In this document: positions 1-5,128 of the stretch, piece by piece
Layout: every line of letters starts with the position of its first letter
Position numbering within the stretch: position 1 is the stretch's first letter
Assembly (NCBI GenBank): GCA_937952875.1
Contig: CALFDI010000318.1
Coordinates: forward strand, 1 to 5,128
Reading direction: 5' to 3'
Length of the DNA: 5,128 nucleotides
Origin: an uncultured Verrucomicrobiales bacterium
GTDB taxonomy: Bacteria; Verrucomicrobiota; Verrucomicrobiia; Verrucomicrobiales; Akkermansiaceae
Notes under the pieces: generated by a model
The model's database searches: none
Seen by the model: only the letters and a program-made list of their open reading frames with translations
What the model was told of the DNA's origin: nothing
Position numbers and translations under genes: made by a program

Positions 1-2
1 CC

Positions 3-212
3 TCAGATCTCCTTAATCAAGTTGACGCTCAAATAAGAGAACTCATGTCTACTCTCCAGTTAGGGAAATCAGTTTTAGATGCTGACGACTCTAAGACATT
101 CTCGCTTGCGATCGCTCATGTTCTAGCCTCTTATCAAGAAAAGATTTCTAATCCCATTTATAGAATCCATCCATCCTTACGACCAGAGGAGCTTAAGGAT
201 CTAGCACTTTAG
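3..212 (+). CDS. 3' end of an unrecognised gene (partial, start outside window)
   Basis: An uninterrupted reading frame runs from the left edge to a TAG stop at 210-212, giving 69 visible residues. The peptide is soluble, mostly hydrophilic and probably helical; it ends in a short segment reading NPIYRIHPSLRPEELKDLAL. No family is recognised and no catalytic motif is visible. An in-frame ATG at 45 has a weak purine stretch (AAGAGA) just upstream, so a 55-residue gene starting there is possible, but the frame stays open up to the edge and a longer gene is more likely. GC is about 41%, lower than thyA in this window, which may mean an accessory gene or simply an AT-rich 3' end. It converges on the DUF502 gene with a 9-bp gap. 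Confidence 0.6.
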   Translation, partial: SDLLNQVDAQIRELMSTLQLGKSVLDADDSKTFSLAIAHVLASYQEKISNPIYRIHPSLRPEELKDLAL

Positions 213-221
213 ATCTGGCGT

Positions 222-935
222 CTAATCTTTCTCCACGCCATTCATATCGTCAGCGAAGGACTCGGGTGCGACTAGGCCGGCGGATAGGATCATTTTCGAG
301 GCTTCTTCTAGACTCATATCACTCTTGAAGACCTTGTCATCATCCATGATGACAACGAAGCCAGTCATGGGATTTGGGCTTGTTGGGATGAATATCGTCG
401 TCACGCCTTTCCCCGTCTGAACATCGTGATAGTTACCGGTAATGAATCCAATGAGACGGCTACCAGGACTCGGATATTCCACGTAAGCGACTCCTTTGAA
501 TTTCTGGTCTCCACCAAGACCTCTTACTGCATCCACGAATTGTGACAGAGTGCTGTAAATGAACCCTAACACAGGAATTCTCCGCACAGTGCGATTGAAC
601 CATTGGAGAATACTTTTTCCTAAACGATTCGTCAGAATAAAGCCGATTCCCAGGAGCAGTAGAACCGGTAGAATAAGTCGAAAGGCGTCATCTCCTGGGA
701 AATCAATGACGACCTTTCCATTGATATCTTCCCCTCTGAGGACCATGAATGCCTTTACGAAAAAAGCTGTGATCCTATCTCCGACTTCCAGAAGAAGCTG
801 ATAAATCAGCTTCACCAGCCAGATCGTTCCAATGATCGGGATAACGGCTGCAAAGCCTGCAGCGAAGACATTTAGCACACGGCGCACTCGCGGATTCAGC
901 TTGCTGGGCGGTGGAGGTGAAAAGTCAGAATTCAT
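222..935 (-). CDS. DUF502 family integral membrane protein
   Basis: A 237-residue protein matching the DUF502 family of inner-membrane proteins, whose biochemical function is unknown. A proline-rich cytoplasmic N-terminus (residues 7-10 are PPPP) is followed by two hydrophobic segments at about 19-45 and 85-104. The soluble C-terminal part carries typical family motifs: RRIPVLGFIY (118-127), a YPSPGSRLIGFITG stretch near 154-167, IPTSPNPMTG (183-192), and DMSLEEASKMILSAG (206-220). Length is normal for the family. The ATG at 933-935 is the first good start; only a weak purine run (GTAGAGA, minus strand of 942-948) precedes it. It is a single gene, divergent from thyA and convergent with the partial gene on the left, so neighbours give no functional hint. 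The family call is from motif memory, not a search. Confidence 0.9.
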   Translation of the reverse strand: MNSDFSPPPPSKLNPRVRRVLNVFAAGFAAVIPIIGTIWLVKLIYQLLLEVGDRITAFFVKAFMVLRGEDINGKVVIDFPGDDAFRLILPVLLLLGIGFILTNRLGKSILQWFNRTVRRIPVLGFIYSTLSQFVDAVRGLGGDQKFKGVAYVEYPSPGSRLIGFITGNYHDVQTGKGVTTIFIPTSPNPMTGFVVIMDDDKVFKSDMSLEEASKMILSAGLVAPESFADDMNGVEKD

Positions 936-1049
936 TCGATATCTCTACAAAGAACCTTTTCCGTAGATGCGCAACACTTTCGCGTCGAATATTTGCTCAG
1001 TTAGATTCGTGGGTTGATCAATTCATCAGCTGCAGTCACCTTTAACCGC
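936..1049. other. Divergent intergenic region between the DUF502 gene and thyA
   Basis: This 114-bp gap separates two divergent genes and must hold their promoters unless these lie inside the coding regions. I found no convincing -35/-10 pair on either strand. The best plus-strand -10-like element is TAGATT at 1002-1007, with no decent -35 at proper spacing. A TTG at 1014 is in frame with thyA and could extend it by 12 residues; see the thyA entry for why this is doubted. Confidence 0.5.
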
Positions 1050-1859
1050 ATGCAGACATACCTGGATCTCCTACAAGACGTCTTAGATCATGGCGAAGAG
1101 CGTGGCGACCGCACGGGCACAGGCACCATATCTGTCTTTGGCCGCCAGGTGCGCTACGATCTACGAGAGGGATTCCCCGTTCTGACGACGAAAAAGTTGC
1201 ATCTTCGCTCGATCATTCATGAACTCCTCTGGTTCCTCAAAGGTGAGACAAACATCGCTTACCTCAAAGAAAACGGTGTCCGGATCTGGGACGAATGGGC
1301 TGACGAAAACGGCGACCTCGGACCTGTCTACGGTCAGCAGTGGCGTGATTGGAAAAAGGAAGACGGCACTAGCGTTGACCAGATCGAAAGACTCATCGAT
1401 GGCTTAAAAAACACTCCTCACTCGCGCCGCCACCTCGTCTCGGCATGGAATGTGGCCAAGGTCGATGAGATGGCCCTGCCACCTTGCCACATGCTCTTTC
1501 AATTCTATGTCCATGATATCGAAAGCGAGAAGCCAGGTCTTTCCTGCCAGCTCTATCAGCGGAGTGCCGATCTCTTTCTCGGTGTTCCGTTTAACATCGC
1601 CTCCTACGCTCTACTCACAAAGATGATCGCCCAAGTCTGCGGCTATGAAGCACGTGACTTCGTGCACTCATTCGGAGATCTGCACCTGTATGCGAATCAC
1701 ATCGATCAGGCAAAACTCCAGCTCACACGCAGCCCAAGACAATTACCAACGATGTGGATCAATCCAGAGATCACAGACATTGACTCTTTCACCTTCGATG
1801 ACTTCGAACTGCGAGACTACGATCCAGAGCCCCACATCAAAGCAGCTGTCTCAGTCTAA
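1050..1859 (+). CDS. thyA: Thymidylate synthase ThyA
   Basis: Cytoplasmic enzyme that methylates dUMP to dTMP using 5,10-methylenetetrahydrofolate, releasing dihydrofolate. From the ATG at 1050 the protein has 269 residues. With this start the phosphate-binding arginine of GDRTGTG is R21, the Arg pair is R126/R127 and the nucleophile in ALPPCHM is C146, all equal to E. coli numbering. Further motifs are [11 protein letters not shown], the [14 protein letters not shown] stretch with the dUMP-binding Asn, and HLYANH. It is the short E. coli-like form, with about 5 extra residues (ESEKP region) after the catalytic Cys loop. The C-terminus is HIKAAVSV, where many homologues have HIKAPVAV/I. An in-frame TTG at 1014 would add 12 residues not typical of the family. 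Neither start has a clear Shine-Dalgarno site. No dihydrofolate reductase gene follows; recF converges from the right. Confidence 0.97.
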   Translation: MQTYLDLLQDVLDHGEERGDRTGTGTISVFGRQVRYDLREGFPVLTTKKLHLRSIIHELLWFLKGETNIAYLKENGVRIWDEWADENGDLGPVYGQQWRDWKKEDGTSVDQIERLIDGLKNTPHSRRHLVSAWNVAKVDEMALPPCHMLFQFYVHDIESEKPGLSCQLYQRSADLFLGVPFNIASYALLTKMIAQVCGYEARDFVHSFGDLHLYANHIDQAKLQLTRSPRQLPTMWINPEITDIDSFTFDDFELRDYDPEPHIKAAVSV

Positions 1860-1864
1860 CGGAG

Positions 1865-1882
1865 TCACGACTTCAGTCGTGA
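1865..1882. terminator. Perfect inverted repeat at the thyA/recF convergence
   Basis: TCACGAC (1865-1871) and GTCGTGA (1876-1882) form a 7-bp perfect stem with a 4-nt loop (TTCA on plus, TGAA on minus). It lies 5 bases after the thyA stop and overlaps the last codons and stop of recF. No T-run follows the stem on either strand, so it is not a canonical intrinsic terminator. It could still act as a bidirectional mRNA 3'-end structure between the convergent genes. Confidence 0.4.
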
Positions 1883-2949
1883 TCACCATCAGCCCGAGCC
1901 ACAGTTGCATCCGAAACAGAAAACATCGGAAAACCCCGCCCCTTTTCCAACCAATCGATCGTCGTTGTCGTGATGATCTTCTGTGCATCCCTCGGGAGTA
2001 GCTCCATCAGAGCATTTCTCCGTGACGCATCGAGTTCTCCGAAAATGTCATCCAATAAATAAATCGGCATCTTCCCTCCACGGAGCTGTAGCAACTGCCC
2101 CTGCGCCAGCTTTAGCGCGAGAGCCGCCGTCCGCTGTTGACCTTCACTTGCATACTCAGATGCTGACAGCCCATTGATTGACATTTTGAGATCATCTCGA
2201 TGAGGCCCGACAATCGTCTGGCGCTGCCTCACTTCAGCATCCCACGCTTGCTCATAAGCGTCTGCTAGCAGTTGTCCTCCACTCGGGACATACTCTAATA
2301 CAAGTCGTTCATCTCGACCACTGATCACTGCCTGAGAATGCGCAGCAGGATCGACGAGCCCGAGCACCACTCCCTCTCGCGAAGCCTGAACAGAGGTGCC
2401 TTCTGTGACTAAAATCTTTGTATACGCATCAATTTCCGCTTTACGCAAAACACGGTCTTTTAAGAGTAAGTTCCTAGCTTTCAATGCTCTACGATATCGA
2501 AATAAAGCTCTTCTGTAGTTCACACTCATCTGACCACAAATGAAGTCGAGATAATGCCGCCGAACCTCTCCAGATCCTCGCACGAGTTCTAAATCTTCAT
2601 TTCCCATCCAGACAATCAGTCCGCCATCTTGTAAATACTCCTTACTCGTAGAGACTGTTTCGCCTTCCACCGTGAGAGCGATTCCCCCGCCTTTCCCCGG
2701 AGCGTAGCGCACCTGTCTCTCGGAATGAAACACCTCTCCCGCGATGCCAAACATCGGCTGCTCGACCTTGATCAGACGCCCCATACGATGACTCCGAGGT
2801 GAGTGTAATCGGGTCAACACGCAGATAGCTTCTAAAATCGATGTCTTTCCCTGTGCATTCTGACCGACAAAGACAGCTCCCGTTTCAGGTAACTCAAGAC
2901 TGAGATGGGAAAAACAGCGGAAATTCTGCAGTCGCAACTCTGTGATCAC
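1873..2949 (-). CDS. recF: DNA replication and repair protein RecF
   Basis: SMC/ABC-like ATPase that binds gapped DNA and, with RecO and RecR, helps load RecA at single-strand gaps. The 358 residues match the usual RecF length. Motifs in order are LQNFRCF near the N-terminus (7-13), Walker A GQNAQGKTS (29-37), the VRRHYLDF segment (129-136), VGPHRDD (247-253), the ABC signature SEGQQRTAALALKLA (268-282), and Walker B YLLDDIFGELD (297-307). All key residues appear intact. The start is GTG at 2949-2947; its GTGA overlaps the TGA stop of the upstream DUF3592-type gene, and GAAAGGG sits 6 nt upstream inside that gene, which supports this start. It is the last gene of a three-gene minus-strand unit rather than part of the common dnaA-dnaN-recF-gyrB arrangement, so its expression probably depends on the upstream promoter and translational coupling. 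Confidence 0.97.
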   Translation of the reverse strand: MITELRLQNFRCFSHLSLELPETGAVFVGQNAQGKTSILEAICVLTRLHSPRSHRMGRLIKVEQPMFGIAGEVFHSERQVRYAPGKGGGIALTVEGETVSTSKEYLQDGGLIVWMGNEDLELVRGSGEVRRHYLDFICGQMSVNYRRALFRYRRALKARNLLLKDRVLRKAEIDAYTKILVTEGTSVQASREGVVLGLVDPAAHSQAVISGRDERLVLEYVPSGGQLLADAYEQAWDAEVRQRQTIVGPHRDDLKMSINGLSASEYASEGQQRTAALALKLAQGQLLQLRGGKMPIYLLDDIFGELDASRRNALMELLPRDAQKIITTTTIDWLEKGRGFPMFSVSDATVARADGDHD

Positions 2950-3458
2950 ACGTCGCCCTTTCTACTAAAAAGAGCACCATAAATGATGCCAAGTCCGCCT
3001 AACACAAAAATGATGGGAAACCAGATGGAGTATCCCGGGGCCTTCGTATCGAACTTTAACACAGCTTTGTGCGGATTTTCAGGATTCACATAGGCATTCA
3101 CGATCTCGCCTTCTGGGAATTGATCGATGACGACTTGAGCTTTTTCCAGCTTCTTACTCCAGGGATTATCTCTCCACGTGTAGTTCTCACTTTCGTATCC
3201 TTCACCCTCATACTGATAGGCGTAGAGCAGACCTACGCGGAAGTCAGACGGCACTGCAGGGCCGATCTTTCTCTCTTCTAATTCGCTGCGGAGAATGATC
3301 GCCTCTACCGCTGGCCAGCTCCGCATGTCTTGTGCTCGCGAGTATGAGCGCCACATGATCCAGGTAAAAAAGCTACCTACCAAAGCGAGGAGTAGCCCGA
3401 TAATGATGAGAAAAATAATCCCACCTGTCTGGCGCGTCTTAGGAGAATGGTCTGACAT
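2946..3458 (-). CDS. DUF3592-type two-helix membrane protein
   Basis: A 170-residue protein with hydrophobic segments at about 12-35 and 142-164 enclosing an extracytoplasmic or cytoplasmic beta-rich domain. The layout fits DUF3592 proteins: a SWPAVEAIIL stretch at the start of the domain (47-56), LLYAYQYEGEGYES in the middle (77-90), and a FPEGEIVNAYVNPENPHKAVL segment (114-134) before the second helix, which is the most telling part. Function of the family is unknown. The ATG (3458-3456) directly follows the TAA of the upstream gene with no gap and no Shine-Dalgarno site, suggesting translation by re-initiation; its own stop overlaps the recF start by 4 bases. The context suggests co-expression with recF, not necessarily a shared function. 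The family assignment is from recognised motifs and could be checked by a Pfam search. Confidence 0.85.
   Translation of the reverse strand: MSDHSPKTRQTGGIIFLIIIGLLLALVGSFFTWIMWRSYSRAQDMRSWPAVEAIILRSELEERKIGPAVPSDFRVGLLYAYQYEGEGYESENYTWRDNPWSKKLEKAQVVIDQFPEGEIVNAYVNPENPHKAVLKFDTKAPGYSIWFPIIFVLGGLGIIYGALFSRKGDV
2956..2962 (-). promoter_or_regulatory. Shine-Dalgarno site of recF inside the upstream gene
   Basis: The minus strand reads GAAAGGG here, 6 nt ahead of the recF GTG codon. It overlaps the last codons (Arg-Lys-Gly) of the DUF3592-type gene. It decides the GTG start and gives recF a ribosome entry point in addition to coupling. Confidence 0.6.
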
Positions 3459-4313
3459 TTAATTCGTAATCGAGACTTTAGCCCATGGCCCCTTCCCCGT
3501 GCTTTCAGGATCAGGCAGGACACGCACCGTGCCCATATAAGAGACTGTGCTATTCGCCTTTGGGTGAGGTTCGAAAAGCATTTTGGCGGGACCTTCTTTC
3601 CTCAATTCGATCGACGTCTTTGTCCCTTTATACCAATTCAGATCATACTCCATACCGAGAAAGGGAGAATCGAAGACGTCCTTGTGCTCATCGATGACGT
3701 CTTTCATCCGCTCGTGAAGCTTGGCCTTTACCTTATCCTTCTCGAAGAAAAATGTCAGCTTATCACCCTTCGATGAAGCCTTTAACTGATCGTTCTCCGT
3801 CACCTTTGTATAGCGATAGGCACGAGGCATGACGATGTCGAAGCCATACCGGAGTTCTCCTTTTGCCTTTCCTTGATCTAAAAGCTCAGCATCGAAGTAG
3901 ATGTCTTTATCTTTAAAATAATAGTTCACCTTAATCCGAGCGTCATTCGAGGCTGTCGCGATAAATGTCACAGTCTCAGGATTTTCCTTTGCCTCCTGAT
4001 CAGAGGAGATCTCTTCATCTTTGAATCGCTTAGAAGACCACTGTTCTGCGTTTTTCGTCGACTGTTCTTCGATGAAAAACCTTACCTCGGCGCTCGGGCT
4101 TTTCATGCGTGCGCCGTCTTTCTTTAGGCTGATGAGATTTAGGTGCCCGTCCAGTTCTACCGCCACGTAGTAAGAACGCTTTTGCACCCCAGCGAAGGCC
4201 CCGAGAAGGTGATCTTTTTCTAGCATCGGTAAGCCCTGAGCAGTCAGCTGAGGACCAAATGCCGACAGCACCAGAACGATACCCAAAAAGCCCGCTCGTG
4301 AGATGTAATTCAT
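3459..4313 (-). CDS. Predicted exported protein of unknown family
   Basis: A 284-residue protein that I do not recognise. The N-terminus is a typical signal peptide: MNYISR, a hydrophobic core (about 8-20), then a likely cleavage after QLTA (residue 25). No lipobox cysteine is present, so the product is probably periplasmic or secreted, not a lipoprotein. The mature part is rich in Lys, Glu and Asp, with alternating hydrophobic strands (for example VTFIATA near 115-121 and IKVNYYFKDKDIYFDAEL near 127-144), suggesting a mainly beta fold. No second membrane helix or catalytic motif is visible. It is first in the unit with the DUF3592-type gene and recF; its TAA abuts the next ATG. The signal peptide beginning right at this Met supports the start. 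No Shine-Dalgarno site lies upstream; a candidate promoter implies a leaderless message. Confidence 0.85.
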   Translation of the reverse strand: MNYISRAGFLGIVLVLSAFGPQLTAQGLPMLEKDHLLGAFAGVQKRSYYVAVELDGHLNLISLKKDGARMKSPSAEVRFFIEEQSTKNAEQWSSKRFKDEEISSDQEAKENPETVTFIATASNDARIKVNYYFKDKDIYFDAELLDQGKAKGELRYGFDIVMPRAYRYTKVTENDQLKASSKGDKLTFFFEKDKVKAKLHERMKDVIDEHKDVFDSPFLGMEYDLNWYKGTKTSIELRKEGPAKMLFEPHPKANSTVSYMGTVRVLPDPESTGKGPWAKVSITN

Positions 4314-4319
4314 AATTGC

Positions 4320-4349
4320 AATCTAGCTCTCAGCTCATGAATATGCCAA
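4320..4349 (-). promoter_or_regulatory. Candidate sigma70-like promoter of the minus-strand operon
   Basis: On the minus strand a -35-like TTGGCA (4349-4344, 5 of 6 match to TTGACA) is followed after 18 nt by a -10-like TAGATT (4325-4320, 4 of 6 match to TATAAT). A start about 7 nt downstream would fall at or next to the A of the exported-protein ATG (4313), giving a leaderless transcript. This agrees with the missing Shine-Dalgarno site. An 8-bp palindrome ATTGCAAT (4315-4322) overlaps the end of the -10. This is read by eye only. Confidence 0.35.
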
Positions 4350-4359
4350 CGATTTTCCA

Positions 4360-4662
4360 ATGACTCGCGAACAGTTTTTTTCATCTCTAGAATCCGATCT
4401 CACAGCTCCTCCAGCAGAATGTAGCCCTGCGCTTCAGGCTCTCTGGCTCGTTCAATCAGGTCACTGGTCTAAGGCTCACGATCTCTGTAACCACATTGAT
4501 GAGCCCTACGGCTCATGGATCCACGCCTACCTTCACCGTGTCGAGGGAGATCTCGGAAATGCTGCCTACTGGTATTCGCGAGCGGGAAAGCCAACTCCTC
4601 CGGCGAGCGTGAGTCTCCATGCAGAGTGGCAGTCCATCGTTGCCTCGATCTTCGCTGCATAA
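4360..4662 (+). CDS. Small conserved hypothetical protein with HAYLHR-EGD-NA-YWY motif
   Basis: A 100-residue soluble protein with no signal peptide or membrane helix. It resembles a widespread family of small bacterial proteins of unknown function, known to me only by its motif. The N-terminal half has SPALQALWLVQSGHW (22-36) and a WSKAHDLCNHID segment. The hallmark follows: WIHAYLHRVEGD (53-64) and then LGNAAYWYSRAGKP (65-78). Trp, Tyr, His and Arg spacing is well kept, and the two helix-like repeats recall a TPR-type helical hairpin, which is inference. Length fits the family. The ATG at 4360 has no Shine-Dalgarno site and overlaps (ATGA) the stop of a tiny upstream reading frame at 4337-4363. 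It is divergent from the exported-protein operon with only 46 bp between, and lies 48 bp ahead of the ABC-F gene, possibly co-transcribed with it. Confidence 0.8.
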   Translation: MTREQFFSSLESDLTAPPAECSPALQALWLVQSGHWSKAHDLCNHIDEPYGSWIHAYLHRVEGDLGNAAYWYSRAGKPTPPASVSLHAEWQSIVASIFAA

Positions 4663-4710
4663 GGCTGTTTTTTCCTCGTAAAGTCTCTAGCTCTAACGCA
4701 GGTCTGAAGC

Positions 4711-5128
4711 GTGCTCTCTATTCAAGGTCTTCGCGTCGAATACGGCCCTCGTGTGCTGTTTGAAAATCTCTCTTTTGCTGTTCAGCCAAAAGAACGCATT
4801 TCCTTTGCCGGGCATAACGGCGCGGGTAAGTCCACTCTGATGAAGTGCATCGCAGGCGTCATCGAGCCGAATGGTGGATCGATCGTGGCGCCTAAGGATT
4901 GTGCCGTCGGTTATCTTCCTCAGGAAGGTATTCATATCAAAGGAATCACACTCTGGAATGAGACGGAAAGCGCCTTTGCCGAAGCGACAGCGATTCAAAA
5001 ACGCGTGGATGAGCTGTCAGATGATCTCGGGAATCACGACTCGAGTGGAGAAAAGTTTTACGAAATTCTCGAGGAAATCGGCACTCTCGAACTCAAGCTA
5101 GACTCATTCGATCCCAACAAAATCAAGC
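4711..5128 (+). CDS. ABC-F family ATPase, 5' part (runs off the right edge)
   Basis: The first 139 residues of an ATP-binding protein with the look of an ABC-F protein: cytoplasmic, without membrane domains, a family acting on ribosomes (EttA, Uup, YdiF-like). It opens VLSIQGLRVEYGPRVLFENL, has Walker A GHNGAGKST (34-42), and the Q-loop in VGYLPQE (66-72), the YLPQ form common in ABC-F. After this a charged helical stretch begins (about 95-135), as in family members before the signature motif. Signature, Walker B, linker and second ATPase domain lie beyond the window, so subfamily cannot be decided. The start is GTG: an in-frame TGA at 4705-4707 excludes a longer protein, and the next in-frame ATG lies inside Walker A. 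An AGG (CAGGT, 4699-4703) at suitable distance serves as ribosome site. Confidence 0.88.
   Translation, partial: MLSIQGLRVEYGPRVLFENLSFAVQPKERISFAGHNGAGKSTLMKCIAGVIEPNGGSIVAPKDCAVGYLPQEGIHIKGITLWNETESAFAEATAIQKRVDELSDDLGNHDSSGEKFYEILEEIGTLELKLDSFDPNKIK

Noticed and set aside
208..226. TTAGA...TCTAA repeat between the partial gene and the DUF502 gene as a bidirectional terminator
   Set aside because: The stem is only 5 AT-rich pairs and has no adequate T-run directly after it on the plus strand; too weak.
559..801. 80-codon plus-strand frame inside the DUF502 gene
   Set aside because: Antisense shadow of a gene with clear family motifs; the peptide is Arg/Ser/Pro-rich and unlike a real protein.
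978..1007. thyA promoter TTTCGC-17-TTAGAT
   Set aside because: Both hexamers match the consensus poorly, and shifting the -10 to TAGATT does not give a better -35.
1645..2001. 118-codon plus-strand frame across the thyA end and recF end
   Set aside because: It overlaps thyA in another frame and recF in antisense; both are secure, and the peptide is Ser/Thr-rich low-quality sequence.
4663..4673. Run of six T (4668-4673) after the small conserved gene, as an intrinsic terminator
   Set aside because: Upstream I could find only a 3-bp GCC/GGC pairing, so there is no usable GC-rich stem.
4693..4998. 101-codon minus-strand reading frame opposite the ABC-F gene
   Set aside because: It lies antisense to a well-supported ATPase domain with Walker A and Q-loop, and its translation has no recognisable features.
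1..5128. Possible mobile element, CRISPR array, tRNA or new defence island
   Set aside because: By eye I see no repeated spacers, terminal inverted repeats, transposase-like frames or tRNA-like sequences; genes are compact and two are core housekeeping genes.

Overview
This 5.1 kb window looks like ordinary bacterial chromosome: compact genes, short gaps, and no mobile element, CRISPR array, tRNA or rRNA. Several starts lack a good Shine-Dalgarno site. Two genes are universal housekeeping genes, thyA (thymidylate synthase) and recF. The gene mix would suit a Verrucomicrobiota/Planctomycetota-type or other Gram-negative bacterium: a DUF502 membrane protein, recF away from dnaA-dnaN, a signal-peptide protein of no recognised family, and a small protein with a conserved Trp/Tyr-rich motif. 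That placement is a weak inference.

Layout, left to right. Bases 3-212 (+) hold the 3' end of an unrecognised gene that enters from outside the window. It converges on a DUF502-family membrane protein gene (222-935, -). A divergent gap follows, then thyA (+, best start 1050). thyA converges on recF (1873-2949, -) with a 13-bp gap, and a perfect 7-bp inverted repeat covers the recF stop codon.

recF is the last gene of a tightly packed minus-strand trio. The trio begins with a predicted exported protein (3459-4313), continues with a two-helix DUF3592-type membrane protein (2946-3458) and ends with recF. The junctions are TAA directly abutting ATG, and a 4-base GTGA overlap, so the three are probably co-transcribed and translationally coupled. 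A candidate promoter ahead of the trio would place the transcription start at or next to the ATG, which would make a leaderless message.

Only 46 bp away, and pointing the other way, is a small conserved hypothetical gene (4360-4662, +). It is followed by the 5' end of an ABC-F type ATPase gene (from 4711, GTG start) that runs off the right edge.

thyA (dTMP supply) and recF (single-strand gap repair and recombination loading) both serve DNA maintenance, but they are on opposite strands and probably not co-regulated. I see no convincing evidence of a new defence or mobile system. The least explained parts are the exported protein/DUF3592/recF operon and the small Trp/Tyr-motif protein.
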